From a bacterium (GTDB lineage: Bacteria; Verrucomicrobiota; Verrucomicrobiia; Limisphaerales; UBA11358), in assembly GCA_021817945.1 (NCBI GenBank), contig JAKAFL010000009.1, forward strand, positions 1-64,000: DNA of 64,000 nucleotides. Reading direction: 5' to 3'. Shown here in pieces: positions 32,800 to 45,406 of this stretch. The translations under genes were made by a program, and so were the position numbers. Within the stretch, counting starts at the first letter, position 1. Every line of letters starts with the position of its first letter. The notes below the pieces were generated by a model that saw only the letters and a list, made by a program, of their open reading frames with translations, searched no databases and had not been told where the DNA came from.

Positions 32800-34107
32800 A
32801 TGAAGAAGGCCAATGGGCTCATGGGAATCTTAATTTCAGCAACGCTGGCCAGCGCTGCGGCTGGCTCCGACGTGTATTCCGTCCTGGATTACGGGGCTGT
32901 CCGGGACGGCCAGGCCGACAACACTGCGGCTTTTGAGAACGCATTTGCAGCCGCCAGCCATGCGGGCGGAGGCGTGGTATATGCGCCTCGCGGCAATTAC
33001 CTTTTCGCAGGCCATCTTGATGTGCCGGATAATGTGACACTCAAAGGAGTCTGGGAATCCGTGCCCTCACACACAGGATTGCGGGATGGTGGAAGCGAAA
33101 CCCCAACCACGGATGGAACCACATTTCTGATTGTCGAAAATGAGGGAAAAGAGAGCGGACCGGCATTTATCACATTGCACAACAATAGCACATTGAAGGG
33201 GGTGACGCTCTACTATCCCAGACAAAACCCGGCAGGAGATCCGAAACCTTATCCGTGGGCCATCGCAATGCGCGGTAAAAACCCGGCTGTATTGTCAGTT
33301 GAACTGCTCAACCCGTACAATGGCATTGACGCCAGTGATAATGCGCGGCATCTCATTCGCGACGTCCAGGGGCAACCCCTGAGACGGGGCATTTTCGTGG
33401 ACAGCGTTTACGACATTGGCCGGATCGAGGACGTGCATTTCAATCCCTGGTGGAGCATGAAACCGACCCTGTTTCACTGGCAGGAGGAACATGGCGAAGC
33501 TTTTGTTTTTGGCCGGAGCGACTGGCAATATGTGTTTGATACCTTCTGCTATGGGTACCACATCGGTTACAAATTCATCAAAAGCGACACTGGTGTTTGC
33601 AATGGAAATTTCCTGGGCATAGGCGCGGACGATTGCAACTCGGCGGTGGTCGTGGAAAATTCCGCCCCGTTTGGCATCCTTATCTCCAATGGCGAATTCA
33701 CTTCCTTCCACGGACAAGACCCGACAATGGTTCGCGTGGAGTCGGACAATTCCGGCAGCGTCCGTTTTGTGAACTGCACCTTTTGGGGGCCGTGCGATCA
33801 GATTGCCGCAATTTCCGGCCATGGCACGGTGGGATTCAGCGATTGCACCTTTGTGCAATGGGATGGTAATAGGCAGGGGCGTCATGCCATTCAGGCTGAA
33901 AGCGGGACCGTTCTGGTGAACGGCTGCGAGTTCCAGTCGGACAAACCACAGGTTGAGTTAGGCGCAAATGTTCGCCGCGCCATTGTTTCAGACAATGTTT
34001 TCACAGGCAAAACGCGTATTACCAACCGTTGCAAACACTCGGTCCACATTTCCGGCAATGTTGCGGATGCAGCGGAAGACACGGAAATTCATGGGTCAAA
34101 GCCATGA
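32800..34107 (+). CDS. Secreted pectate-lyase-superfamily (right-handed beta-helix) protein
   Basis: The product is 435 residues. A short signal peptide (MKKANGLMGILISATLASAA) precedes the typical start of the Pectate_lyase_3 group, YSVLDYGAVRDGQADNTAAF, then GGGVVYAPRGNYLFAGHLDV. The rest reads as beta-helix rungs (VRFVNCTFWGPC, VGFSDCTFVQWDG, VLVNGCEFQSDK, AIVSDNVFTGKT). No pectate-lyase catalytic set could be assigned by eye, so it may be a lyase, a GH28/GH55-like enzyme or a non-catalytic binder. It is the last gene of cassette B and is followed by a terminator. Confidence 0.8.
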   Translation: MKKANGLMGILISATLASAAAGSDVYSVLDYGAVRDGQADNTAAFENAFAAASHAGGGVVYAPRGNYLFAGHLDVPDNVTLKGVWESVPSHTGLRDGGSETPTTDGTTFLIVENEGKESGPAFITLHNNSTLKGVTLYYPRQNPAGDPKPYPWAIAMRGKNPAVLSVELLNPYNGIDASDNARHLIRDVQGQPLRRGIFVDSVYDIGRIEDVHFNPWWSMKPTLFHWQEEHGEAFVFGRSDWQYVFDTFCYGYHIGYKFIKSDTGVCNGNFLGIGADDCNSAVVVENSAPFGILISNGEFTSFHGQDPTMVRVESDNSGSVRFVNCTFWGPCDQIAAISGHGTVGFSDCTFVQWDGNRQGRHAIQAESGTVLVNGCEFQSDKPQVELGANVRRAIVSDNVFTGKTRITNRCKHSVHISGNVADAAEDTEIHGSKP

Positions 34108-34143
34108 GTAGGAAGAAATAAAAAGTTCAATCAACCATTCGCT

Positions 34144-34168
34144 GCCGCAATTCCAGGGCGGCTTTTTT
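34144..34168 (+). terminator. Rho-independent terminator after the beta-helix gene
   Basis: GCCGC, a 9-base loop, GCGGC, then six T residues. It lies in the 99-bp gap between two convergent genes and serves the plus strand. Confidence 0.65.
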
Positions 34169-34206
34169 GGGCGGCAATGAAAATCTGGAGGAGGCGCAAA
34201 AGCGAC

Positions 34207-34740
34207 TCAAGCCTTGCGAAGCTTCTTGCGGTGAAACCATGCAAGAGATGCCAGGCCAACAATAATCAGCGACAGGGTGTTGGGTTCGGGAAGGACAACG
34301 CGGTCCGGCATCGGGGAATTTGGATTCATGGCGCCGCCGCTGCCACTGCCAGAACCAGACTGAAACGCGGGGACCCACACCGCGGTGGAAAGATCACCTG
34401 CGGGGCCGGTTGAAAAACCAGGCAAACCCGGCGATTTCATTTTTGTCGCCTGGGTCCCAGATTGGTTACTGGAAAACGCAACCATTGGGCTTGGAAGTGT
34501 CTCGGTGGATGACAGGCCAGACAAACGATCCAAACTGAACATCAAACCCACGGGACGGCCTGCTGGTGCCCCAAGCCCGGCTGTTGACAAACTCTGGGAA
34601 TCAGAATCAAGGAGGCTGGAAAGAGTTTGGTTCTCATTTGTAAGGATACTTGCACCCTTGACGGGGGGAACCGCCCCGACAACCATTAAGAAAAGCGCAA
34701 AGGCCAGACTTTTTGTCATAAGTGATTGGTTGCAACTCAT
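34207..34740 (-). CDS. Small secreted PEP-CTERM protein
   Basis: The product is 177 residues. The N-terminal signal peptide (SLAFALFLMVVGAVPPVKGA) and the C-terminal sorting tag VLPEPNTLSLIIVGLASLAW followed by FHRKKLRKA are both clear. PEP-CTERM proteins are cut at the tag by an exosortase and placed at the surface or in exopolysaccharide. No exosortase lies in this window. The middle is Ser/Gly-rich with an SGSGSGSGG run and no recognised domain. ATG 34740 lies inside a 20-bp inverted repeat; ATG 34719 is an alternative start. Confidence 0.85.
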   Translation of the reverse strand: MSCNQSLMTKSLAFALFLMVVGAVPPVKGASILTNENQTLSSLLDSDSQSLSTAGLGAPAGRPVGLMFSLDRLSGLSSTETLPSPMVAFSSNQSGTQATKMKSPGLPGFSTGPAGDLSTAVWVPAFQSGSGSGSGGAMNPNSPMPDRVVLPEPNTLSLIIVGLASLAWFHRKKLRKA

Positions 34741-34758
34741 GAATTAAAACTAATTCAT
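34739..34758 (-). promoter_or_regulatory. Inverted repeat at the start codon of the PEP-CTERM gene
   Basis: ATGAATTA and TAATTCAT pair perfectly around a 4-base spacer and overlap the first ATG (34738-34740). As RNA it could mask that start; as DNA it could be an operator. The 242 bp from here to gyrA hold one more imperfect stem (34878-34898 area, GCGA-GACTTT/AAAGTC-GC) and nothing else I can support. Confidence 0.4.
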
Positions 34759-35000
34759 TTTAAGTCCTTTTGCAATAAATAATTAAGTCCGTGTTCCATT
34801 GTACAAATTTCAATGAATGGTCTTAGGACCAGTGTGAAAATTGGAAAGGGCGCTGCAACCGCGGATTTTGGCCTTGGGCGAGACTTTGGCAAAGTCGCAG
34901 GTTTGCCAAACCCAAATTAATAAACCTTTCCAAACAATCTTATCGCCCCTTCGAAACTCATTTCTTATTAAAGAACAAAGGCAATAAGAGTGGTGTGTTT

Positions 35001-37643
35001 TTACCGCGCAGCGGAAGCTTGGGTATCACCGGGGTTTTGCTCGCGTTCCTCCTCCACAACTTGGGCAATGGCCTGGAGTTTGTCGCCTGGATCCAGATTG
35101 ACCAGTTTTACGCCCATGGTGTTGCGACCAGTTTCCCGGATCGCGGCCACGGATGTGCGCACCATTTGGCCACCCACGGTGATAAGCATGATTTCATCTG
35201 AATCCCGCACCGTCAAAGCCCCGGCCACGCCGCCGGTTTTATCACCGGTTCGCATGGTGATGATGCCTTTGCCGCCACGGCTTTGAACCCGGTATTCATC
35301 AAAGGCGGTACGCTTGCCGACGCCATTTTCCGCAGCGACGAGAAGTTTGGCATCTGGTACCACCACTGCTGCGGCCACGACGGCATCCTCGGCATCCAAA
35401 GTGATTCCCTTGACGCCGCTGGCAGGCCTGCCCATGGAACGCACATCATTTTCGTGAAAACGGATGCTCATTCCCAACCGGGTTATCAAGACCACTTCAT
35501 CCTGGCCGGTCGTGAGCTTCACGTCCATCAAGGCATCCCCGGAATCTATGCCAATGGCAATGATGCCTCCTTTGCGCACGTTTGAAAACTCACTCAGGGA
35601 TGTCTTTTTGACCGTCCCCAAGCGGGTGGTAAAAAACAATTCGCCGGGCTGGGACCAGGTCACGTCCTGCCGCATTTCATCGGTTCGGGATAAAATCCGG
35701 ATCATGGCTGCGATTTTTTCATCCGCCTTTAACTCGAGCAGGTTGGCAATGCTGCGGCCCTTGGCGGTGCGCACCATGTCTGGAATTTCGTGGACGCGCT
35801 CCACATAAACGCGGCCAAGGCTGGTGAAAAACATGAGGTAATCATGAGTGCTGGCAGTGAAAAGGTACTCGACAAAGTCCTTGTCTTCCGCCGTCTCGCC
35901 CTCTCGGGTGGTCATGCCAATGACACCCTTGCCGCCCCTTCGCTGCGCGCGATAGGAACTGACGGCGGTGCGCTTGATCAAGCCGCCATGCGTGAGCGTA
36001 ATGATGGCCCCCTCATTGGGAATAAGGTCTTCAATGGCCATTTCCCCCTCGTCAGGCAGGATTTCTGTAAGGCGCGGTGTGGCGTGCTTTTCCTTGATGG
36101 CCAGCAATTCCATTTTCATGATGGCCATGACGCGGGCTTCCCGGGCGAGGATATCGAGCAAATCCTTGATGCGTTCGAGCAACTCCTTGTATTCGGCCTC
36201 GACCTTGTCAATTTCCAAGCCGGTGAGCTGGTAAAGGCGCAGGTCAAGAATGGCATCCACCTGGCGTTCAGACAAGGTATAGCGGCCACTGGCCAGCCGG
36301 GCCTCCGACCGAATAAGGATGCCCCATTTTTCCACCTGGGAACGGGTCCATTCGAAGGCAAGGATTTTAACGCGTGCCTCCTCGCGATTGCTGCTGGACC
36401 TGATGATGTGTATGAATTCATCCAAGTTGGCCAGCGCAATCAAATAGCCCTCAAGTAATTCCGCCCGCTCCTCTGCCTTTTTCAGTTCAAAGCGGGTGCG
36501 GCGGAGAATGACCTCGCGGCGGTGCTCAATGTAGCACTGGATCATTTCCTTCAAGTTCAGCGTCTTGGGCTTTCCATGGTCAATGGCCAGTGCGTTGGCA
36601 TTGAAGGTCACCTCCATCTGGGTGTGCTGAAAGAGATTATTGATCACCACCTTGGCGCTCGCATCCCGCTTGAGCTCCAGCACCAGGCGCGTGTTTTCAT
36701 CCGATTCATTCCGCATGGCGCTGATCTCGGTAATGATTTTTTCATTCACCAGTTCAGCAATGCGTTCTTCGAGCGCCGCCCGGTTGACGTTGTAGGGGAT
36801 TTCGGTGATGACAATCTGTTCCCGGTTTCCCTTTAATTCCTCAACCCCCACGCGCCCCCTCAACTTCACGCTGCCACGCCCGGTCAGGAAGTAATTGCGG
36901 ATGCCTTCCAAGCCGCAAATGATGCCGCCCGTGGGAAAATCCGGACCTTTCACGTGTTGCATCAATTCCGGGATGGAAATGTCTGGACGTTCAATCTGGG
37001 CACAAATTCCATCCACCACCTCGCCCAGGTTGTGGGGAGCCATGTTGGTGGCCATTCCCACCGCGATGCCTGTGCCGCCATTGACCAGCAGGTTTGGAAA
37101 AGCTGCGGGAAACACGGCCGGCTCCGTCATCCGCTCGTCATAGTTTGGAACGAAATCAACTGTGTCGCGATCCATGTCTGACATCAGCGCGGCGCCCAGG
37201 TGGGTAAGCCTGGCCTCCGTATAACGCATGGCTGCGGGGGGATCGTTTTCGATGGAGCCAAAATTGCCCTTGCCCTCCACCAGGCGTTCGCGCATGGCCC
37301 ATGGTTGGGCCATGTGGACCAGCGTGGGATAAATAACCGCCTCACCATGAGGATGATAATTGCCGCTCGTATCACCGCAAATCTTGGCGCATTTATAGGG
37401 TTTGCGTCCGGGAAAAAGCGACAGTTCGTGCATGGCAAACAAGATTCGCCGCTGGGACGGTTTAAGCCCGTCCCGCACATCGGGCAACGCCCGTGCGATG
37501 ATCACGGACATGGAATAATCGAGAAACGAATTCTTGATTTCATCCGCGACGTTGATGGCGGAAATCTTTTCACCGCGGGTATAAGCGCCGCCTTCGGCCG
37601 GGCTCTGGGGCGGCGGCACGTTTGGTTCGTTTTCGTCAGGCAT
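35001..37643 (-). CDS. gyrA: DNA gyrase subunit A
   Basis: The product is 880 residues. It cuts and rejoins DNA; the catalytic Tyr141 is in PPAAMRYTEARL. The winged-helix and tower regions are complete, and the C-terminal beta-pinwheel carries the GyrA box SYRAQRRGGKGVIG, which marks it as gyrase rather than topoisomerase IV. In the quinolone-determining region it reads YHPHGEAVIYPTLV: E. coli Asp82, Ser83 and Asp87 correspond to Glu101, Ala102 and Pro106. Both residues that anchor the drug through the water-metal bridge are therefore absent, predicting intrinsic low quinolone sensitivity. gyrB lies 32 bases upstream. Confidence 0.97.
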   Translation of the reverse strand: MPDENEPNVPPPQSPAEGGAYTRGEKISAINVADEIKNSFLDYSMSVIIARALPDVRDGLKPSQRRILFAMHELSLFPGRKPYKCAKICGDTSGNYHPHGEAVIYPTLVHMAQPWAMRERLVEGKGNFGSIENDPPAAMRYTEARLTHLGAALMSDMDRDTVDFVPNYDERMTEPAVFPAAFPNLLVNGGTGIAVGMATNMAPHNLGEVVDGICAQIERPDISIPELMQHVKGPDFPTGGIICGLEGIRNYFLTGRGSVKLRGRVGVEELKGNREQIVITEIPYNVNRAALEERIAELVNEKIITEISAMRNESDENTRLVLELKRDASAKVVINNLFQHTQMEVTFNANALAIDHGKPKTLNLKEMIQCYIEHRREVILRRTRFELKKAEERAELLEGYLIALANLDEFIHIIRSSSNREEARVKILAFEWTRSQVEKWGILIRSEARLASGRYTLSERQVDAILDLRLYQLTGLEIDKVEAEYKELLERIKDLLDILAREARVMAIMKMELLAIKEKHATPRLTEILPDEGEMAIEDLIPNEGAIITLTHGGLIKRTAVSSYRAQRRGGKGVIGMTTREGETAEDKDFVEYLFTASTHDYLMFFTSLGRVYVERVHEIPDMVRTAKGRSIANLLELKADEKIAAMIRILSRTDEMRQDVTWSQPGELFFTTRLGTVKKTSLSEFSNVRKGGIIAIGIDSGDALMDVKLTTGQDEVVLITRLGMSIRFHENDVRSMGRPASGVKGITLDAEDAVVAAAVVVPDAKLLVAAENGVGKRTAFDEYRVQSRGGKGIITMRTGDKTGGVAGALTVRDSDEIMLITVGGQMVRTSVAAIRETGRNTMGVKLVNLDPGDKLQAIAQVVEEEREQNPGDTQASAAR

Positions 37644-37675
37644 GGTAGAGGTAAAGGATCGAAAGTGTTTTGGTC

Positions 37676-40267
<2,592 letters not shown>

Positions 40268-40426
40268 TCAAGGGGAAAGCCACAATCTTAATCTTCGACT
40301 TTTTTGGGATAAAACACCATTAGTTGTGGCTGAATTTGCCCCTCCGCCAAACCTGTTGTGCCTGTCGCTTTTCCTTTCCTCCTAATTCCAACTGGATTTT
40401 CACGGCTGTTGAGGTACTCTGCCAAA

Positions 40427-43291
40427 ATGTCTAGGACACTTGATTTTTTAGCGGATTCCGAACCGTTTGCACACCGTCATATTGGGCCGGATGAGCATGA
40501 AACTGGTGAAATGCTGCAGTTGCTGGGTTATCCCACCCTCGAAGCCTTGGTGGATGCGGCCGTGCCGCCGCCCATTCGCCTCAAAAAGAGCCTGGCTTTG
40601 CCTCCCGCACGGAGCGAATTCCAGGCGCTGGCGGAGCTGAAACGCATTGCCGGGGAGAACAAGGTTTTTCGCTCATTCATTGGCCAGGGGTACTATGACA
40701 CCATCACCCCGCCCGTGATTCAGCGCAACGTGCTGGAGAATCCCGGATGGTACACCCAATACACCCCATACCAGGCGGAGATATCGCAGGGACGCCTTGA
40801 AGCCTTGCTGAACTTTCAGACCATGGTCACTGACCTGACCGGAATGGATATTGCCAACGCCTCACTTTTGGATGAAGCCACCGCTTGTGCGGAGGCCATG
40901 ACCATGAGCGCCAGGCTCAAGGAGGGACGGCGCAGATTTCTGGTTTCTGATTCCTGCCATCCCCAAAACATTGAAGTGGTTCAGACCCGCGCCCGGGCAT
41001 TAGGCATGGAGGTTCACGTTGGAAACCCTGAAACCTTTGACTTGAATGACCAGGTGATGGGCGTATTGGTGCAGTACCCGGACACTTACGGAGTGATCCA
41101 TGATTTCACAAAACTCTCGAAAAAGGTCAAGGAAGATGGAGCGCTGCTGATCGTTGCGGCGGATTTGCTGGCCTTGACCCTATTGAAGCCGCCCGGGGAG
41201 TTTGGGGCAGACATGGTGGTGGGCAGCGCCCAACGGTTTGGTGTGCCAATGGGATACGGTGGTCCTCATGCGGCCTTTTTTGCCACTCGAAACGAATTCA
41301 AGCGCCATATGCCCGGACGAATCGTGGGGGTATCCCGTGATTCCCGTGGAAAACCGGCTTTGCGGCTGGCCCTGGGCACGCGTGAGCAACACATCCGCCG
41401 TGAAAAAGCCACCAGCAACATTTGCACGGCCCAGGCTCTCCTCGCCAACATGGCTTCCCTTTATGCGGTTTACCATGGTCCCGAGGGCTTGAAATCCATC
41501 GCCACGCGCATTCACCGTCTGACCGCCAGTTTGGCTGGTTGGCTCGTGCGCAAGGGGTTCCGGGTGGAAAATGATGCCTTCTTTGACACGCTCACGGTGG
41601 TGGTTCCGGAAGCCGAGGCTGTTCACCGCGCCGCCGCAGAGTGCGGCATCAATTTCCGCATGCTCACAAGTGAACGGGTGGGAATAACGCTGGACGAGAC
41701 TTGCCAGGGATCTGATTTGGCCTTGATCGCGAGCGCCTTGACGGGGCAAAAAGTGGCGTTGGCCCAAATGGAGCTTCCCGAGCCCGCGAATCACATGCCG
41801 CCCTTTGCCCGAAGGCTCTCAACATTTCTCACGCACAAAGTCTTCAACAGCCACCACTGCGAAACGGAAATGCTGCGCTATATCAAGCGGCTTGAATCCA
41901 GGGATTTGTCATTGACTGCTTCCATGATTCCACTGGGGTCCTGCACAATGAAACTCAACGCGGCAGCAGAGATGTTGCCGGTGTCATGGCCGGAATTTTC
42001 ACGTTTACATCCTTTTGCGCCACTCAATCAGGCGCGCGGATACCAGATTTTGTTCCAAAACCTGGAGGATTGGCTGGAGGAAATCACGGGTTTTGCCGGA
42101 ATATCTCTTCAGCCAAACGCGGGGTCCCAGGGTGAATATGCCGGCTTGCTGGTCATCCGCGCTTATCTGGAATCCTGCGGCCAATCGCAAAGGAATATCT
42201 GCCTCATTCCCACTTCCGCACACGGAACCAATCCGGCCAGCGCCGTCATGGCTGGCATGAAGGTGGTGGCTGTGGCATGTGATGCCAATGGAAACATAGA
42301 CATGGCAGACCTTCGCGCCAAAGCGGATGCGCACCGGGAATCCTTGTCCTGCCTGATGATCACCTATCCCAGCACCCATGGCGTATTCGAGGAAACCATC
42401 AGGGAAATGTGCGAGGTGATTCATTCCCGGGGCGGACAGGTTTACATGGACGGGGCGAATTTGAATGCGCAGGTGGGCCTCACCTCGCCTGGGCGCATGG
42501 GGGCGGATGTCTGCCATTTGAATCTGCACAAAACCTTCTGCATTCCCCATGGCGGGGGAGGTCCCGGGGTGGGTCCCATTGGGGTGGCCAGCCATCTGGT
42601 TCCTTTCCTGCCCAGCCACCCCTTCTTCACCGGGCGACTGGCCAAAAAGGTTGAAAAGTCCCATATCGGACCCGTCTCAGGCGCACCCTGGGGCAGCGCC
42701 AGCATCCTTCCCATTTCCTGGATGTACATTGCCATGATGGGTGCCCAGGGCCTTGTCCAATCCACCGGACACGCCATTTTGAATGCCAATTACGTCGCCG
42801 CCAGACTTCAACCTTTTTTTCCCACCCTTTACCGGAATCGCAACCTGGTGGCGCACGAATGCATTCTGGACTTGCGCGCCTTTCACCTCACCACCGCGGA
42901 GGACGTGGCCAAACGATTGATGGATTACGGATTCCACGCTCCCACGCTAAGCTGGCCGGTGGCCGGCACCTTGATGGTGGAGCCCACTGAAAGTGAATCC
43001 AAAAAGGAACTGGACAGGTTCTGCGATGCCATGATCGCCATTCATGCAGAAATGGTGGAGGTGGAAAGCGGGCGTTTGGACGCGCAGGTCAACATGTTGA
43101 AACTGGCCCCGCACACTGCTGACCAGGTGGCTGGAGATGCCTGGGACCGCCCTTACTCCCGAATGAAGGCGGCCTTTCCATCCCCGCACCAACTCGAATA
43201 CAAATTCTGGCCCCATGTGGGACGCATTGACAACGTCTTTGGCGACCGCAACCCGGTTTGTTCCTGTGTTGGCATGGAGGAATACGCTTAG
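40427..43291 (+). CDS. gcvP: Glycine dehydrogenase (decarboxylating), P protein of the glycine cleavage system
   Basis: The product is 954 residues, the fused single-chain form. ATG 40427 gives [20 protein letters not shown], the family start; a GTG reading from 40358 adds 23 unsupported residues. It decarboxylates glycine with pyridoxal phosphate and passes the aminomethyl group to GcvH. The PLP lysine is Lys702 in [17 protein letters not shown]. Other landmarks are [12 protein letters not shown]-like [36 protein letters not shown] and [12 protein letters not shown]. No gcvT or gcvH is adjacent, and no glycine riboswitch was seen upstream. Confidence 0.96.
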   Translation: MSRTLDFLADSEPFAHRHIGPDEHETGEMLQLLGYPTLEALVDAAVPPPIRLKKSLALPPARSEFQALAELKRIAGENKVFRSFIGQGYYDTITPPVIQRNVLENPGWYTQYTPYQAEISQGRLEALLNFQTMVTDLTGMDIANASLLDEATACAEAMTMSARLKEGRRRFLVSDSCHPQNIEVVQTRARALGMEVHVGNPETFDLNDQVMGVLVQYPDTYGVIHDFTKLSKKVKEDGALLIVAADLLALTLLKPPGEFGADMVVGSAQRFGVPMGYGGPHAAFFATRNEFKRHMPGRIVGVSRDSRGKPALRLALGTREQHIRREKATSNICTAQALLANMASLYAVYHGPEGLKSIATRIHRLTASLAGWLVRKGFRVENDAFFDTLTVVVPEAEAVHRAAAECGINFRMLTSERVGITLDETCQGSDLALIASALTGQKVALAQMELPEPANHMPPFARRLSTFLTHKVFNSHHCETEMLRYIKRLESRDLSLTASMIPLGSCTMKLNAAAEMLPVSWPEFSRLHPFAPLNQARGYQILFQNLEDWLEEITGFAGISLQPNAGSQGEYAGLLVIRAYLESCGQSQRNICLIPTSAHGTNPASAVMAGMKVVAVACDANGNIDMADLRAKADAHRESLSCLMITYPSTHGVFEETIREMCEVIHSRGGQVYMDGANLNAQVGLTSPGRMGADVCHLNLHKTFCIPHGGGGPGVGPIGVASHLVPFLPSHPFFTGRLAKKVEKSHIGPVSGAPWGSASILPISWMYIAMMGAQGLVQSTGHAILNANYVAARLQPFFPTLYRNRNLVAHECILDLRAFHLTTAEDVAKRLMDYGFHAPTLSWPVAGTLMVEPTESESKKELDRFCDAMIAIHAEMVEVESGRLDAQVNMLKLAPHTADQVAGDAWDRPYSRMKAAFPSPHQLEYKFWPHVGRIDNVFGDRNPVCSCVGMEEYA

Positions 43292-43321
43292 GCTCGGGGG
43301 CCTGGCCCAGGCTCATTCAAT

Positions 43322-44077
43322 TCATGTTTTCAGTGTGATGCAAACCGGGCAATGATCGCTGCCGGGCACATCGGCCAGTATCCGGGCCGATGTCAGGCGC
43401 GGGCGCAGGACTTTTGAAACAAGAAAGTAGTCAATGCGCCACCCCACATTCCGCGCGCGGGCACCCGACATGGGACTCCACCAGGTGTAATGGCCGCCGG
43501 CTTTTTCAAATTCCCTGAACGTGTCCACAAAACCCGCCTTGACGAATGCCGTGAACCCCTCCCGTTCCTCCACGGTGAACCCGTGGTTGCGAACATTTGC
43601 CTTGGGATTGGCCAGGTCCAATTCCATATGCGCCACGTTCAGGTCGCCGCAAAACACCACCGGCTTTCGGCGTTCCAGTTTGCGAAGGTAAGCAAGGAAA
43701 TCCCGGTCCCATTTCTGGCGGTAGGGCAACCGCTCCAATTCCCGCCTCGAGTTGGGCACATAAACGTTTACCAGGAAAAAATCCTCGAACTCAGCCGTCA
43801 GAATCCTGCCCTCCTTGTCGTGCAATGGCTTGCCCATGCCAGTTTGGATTTTCAAGGGCGGTATCCGGGTGAGAATGGCCGTGCCGGAATACCCCTTTTT
43901 TTCGGCGCAATTCCAAAAAGACGCATAATACCCGGGCCATGTGGGGGTGACCTGATCCGGCGAACATTTGGTTTCTTGCAGGCACAGGACATCCGGCTTT
44001 TCTGATTCCAGGAATTCCAGGAAATTCTTTTTAAGGACCGCGCGCAGGCCGTTGACATTCCAAGATAAAATTTTCAC
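43322..44077 (-). CDS. xth: Exodeoxyribonuclease III (AP endonuclease family)
   Basis: The product is 251 residues. The start is the GTG at 44077 giving the family start (M)[12 protein letters not shown]; a 380-residue reading upstream runs through the iscA-like gene and is rejected. It cleaves DNA at abasic sites in base-excision repair. Motifs: [14 protein letters not shown] (metal Glu), [46 protein letters not shown] and GSDHCPVCI (catalytic His). It converges with gcvP, 30 bases away. Confidence 0.94.
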   Translation of the reverse strand: MKILSWNVNGLRAVLKKNFLEFLESEKPDVLCLQETKCSPDQVTPTWPGYYASFWNCAEKKGYSGTAILTRIPPLKIQTGMGKPLHDKEGRILTAEFEDFFLVNVYVPNSRRELERLPYRQKWDRDFLAYLRKLERRKPVVFCGDLNVAHMELDLANPKANVRNHGFTVEEREGFTAFVKAGFVDTFREFEKAGGHYTWWSPMSGARARNVGWRIDYFLVSKVLRPRLTSARILADVPGSDHCPVCITLKT

Positions 44078-44097
44078 CAACCCAGAATAATGCCCAT

Positions 44098-44113
44098 GCT
44101 GGCGTGCGCCAGC
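44098..44113. promoter_or_regulatory. GC-rich inverted repeat between xth and the Fe-S carrier gene
   Basis: GCTGGCG, TG, CGCCAGC form a perfect inverted repeat in the 124-bp divergent region. It lies 20 bases upstream of the xth start and 88 bases upstream of the carrier start. It could be an operator shared by the two; nothing identifies its regulator. Confidence 0.3.
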
Positions 44114-44201
44114 CCGGAATGGCGGCGGCGCCCGATTGCTGCTCTTCAGCTCTTCAGCGCATTGACGCGGGGTCATCCAGGGATTAGCTTGTTGATGAGT
44201 A

Positions 44202-44585
44202 ATGATTGCCAAAGCAACAGTCCAATCCCAATCCACCGCGTCCATACGGACAGGAGACGAGCGTTTGATCCGGCTTACGGAAAATGCCGCACGGAAGGTA
44301 TCTGGTTTGCTGACCCGGCAAGGCCGGCCCGGCGGGGTGTTGCGCGTGGCGGTGGTGGGTGGGGGGTGTTCCGGCCTGCAATACAAAATGGACCTGCAGG
44401 ACCAGCCGGCTTCCAGGGATATTTTAGTGGTCACTGCCGGTGTCCGCGTGGTGGTGGATCCCAAGAGCGCCCTTTATGTGACCGGCAGCGAACTGGATTA
44501 CCTGCAAACCCTGGATGGCGGTTTCAAGGTGAACAACCCCAACGCAGCCACCAGTTGTTCGTGCGGTGAAAGCTTCAGCGCCTGA
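44202..44585 (+). CDS. A-type iron-sulfur carrier protein (IscA/ErpA/HesB family)
   Basis: The product is 127 residues. The three cluster-binding Cys are present: [11 protein letters not shown] and [10 protein letters not shown] at the C-terminus. The HesB core ([42 protein letters not shown]) follows a 20-residue polar N-terminal extension. It carries Fe-S clusters to target proteins. The next gene, 67 bases on, encodes an HscB-like co-chaperone, consistent with a partial ISC set; iscS, iscU and hscA are not in the window. Confidence 0.92.
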   Translation: MIAKATVQSQSTASIRTGDERLIRLTENAARKVSGLLTRQGRPGGVLRVAVVGGGCSGLQYKMDLQDQPASRDILVVTAGVRVVVDPKSALYVTGSELDYLQTLDGGFKVNNPNAATSCSCGESFSA

Positions 44586-44652
44586 GGTCAACGCTGCCTG
44601 GTGGCGCAAGTGATATTCCACCAGCCCCGCCCGGCGGGAACCCTTTCGTTTC

Positions 44653-45258
44653 ATGACTGATTATTTTTCCCTGTTCAATGAAGTCCCGCGACCCTGGCTG
44701 GATCAGCAGAGTTTGCAGGACTCTTTCCACCGCATTGCCGCGCAGCTTCACCCCGATAAACAGGGGGATGCAGACCCGGCAACCCGGTCGAAGGCAGCCA
44801 GGGAATTTGCCGATTTAAACCAGGCCTATCAATGCCTCATGGATCCCAAGGCCCGTTTGCTGCATTTATTGGAATTAACCCGCGGGAAAAAGCCGGATGA
44901 CATGGAACAAATCCCCGCAGCCCTGGCGGATCGGTTCATTGGCGTGGCTCACACCTGCCGCGAAGGGGATGCATTGCTTGCGGAAAAATCCAGGACGGAG
45001 TCGCCCCTCTTGCGGGTGGGGCTGTTTCAACGCAGCCAGGCATGGCTGGAAAAGGCCGGCCGGTTGCAGGCTGAATTTTTGGAATGGGAAAAAAGGATCC
45101 TGGCGGATCTCAAAGCGCTTGACGACGAATGGAGGTTGCAACCTGCCATGGCCGCAACCGCGCTGCTGCCCCGCCTGGAGGAGCATTACCGGATGCTGGC
45201 CTATTTAAACCGCTGGAACCACCAACTGCGAAACCGCATTGGGCGAATGACCTTTTGA
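44653..45258 (+). CDS. HscB-like J-domain co-chaperone for Fe-S cluster assembly
   Basis: The product is 201 residues. An N-terminal J domain carries the HPD tripeptide (AAQLHPDKQGDADPATRSKA) and AREFADLNQAYQCLMDPKAR, followed by a helical C-terminal domain of the HscB kind (LLELTRGKKPDD, LADRFIG). HscB delivers the scaffold IscU to the Hsp70 HscA. Neighbourhood with the A-type carrier supports the role. The stop codon coincides with the edge of the dispersed repeat copy B. Confidence 0.85.
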   Translation: MTDYFSLFNEVPRPWLDQQSLQDSFHRIAAQLHPDKQGDADPATRSKAAREFADLNQAYQCLMDPKARLLHLLELTRGKKPDDMEQIPAALADRFIGVAHTCREGDALLAEKSRTESPLLRVGLFQRSQAWLEKAGRLQAEFLEWEKRILADLKALDDEWRLQPAMAATALLPRLEEHYRMLAYLNRWNHQLRNRIGRMTF

Positions 45259-45339
45259 ACCCAAAAACGAAATTCAAAAGGCCAATCTGCCCCAATCTAC
45301 CGGGCGCATCTTGACCCTTTCCATTTCGCTTTTCGGGTT
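45256..45339. repeat. Dispersed element copy B with terminal inverted repeats
   Basis: Inverted copy of the element at 12198-12363. Bases 45312-45339 are the exact reverse complement of 12198-12225 (28 of 28), and the other end, AACCCAAAAACGAAAT at 45258-45273, is its inverted terminal repeat. Copy B lacks the 83-base insert of copy A. It too lies between two convergent genes (hscB-like and glgB), beginning on the hscB stop codon. The paired ends could fold into a long hairpin and act as a terminator for both genes. Confidence 0.75.
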
Positions 45340-45406
45340 GAAAGCAGGGACTCCCGCAGGGCAATTCCATGGCCGCATTTTGATGAAGCCTTGAATACCT
45401 GTCCGG

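Noticed and set aside
35001-37643. ParC (topoisomerase IV subunit A) instead of GyrA
   Set aside because: A full GyrA box QRRGGKG and the tight pairing with gyrB favour gyrase.
43300-43312. Terminator between gcvP and xth (GCCTGG-C-CCAGGC)
   Set aside because: The palindrome leaves only a 1-3 base loop and has no T tract, so I cannot support it as a terminator.
44078-44464. A 380-residue version of exonuclease III
   Set aside because: The added N-terminus is the antisense of the Fe-S carrier gene; the family starts at [12 protein letters not shown], for which GTG 44077 fits.
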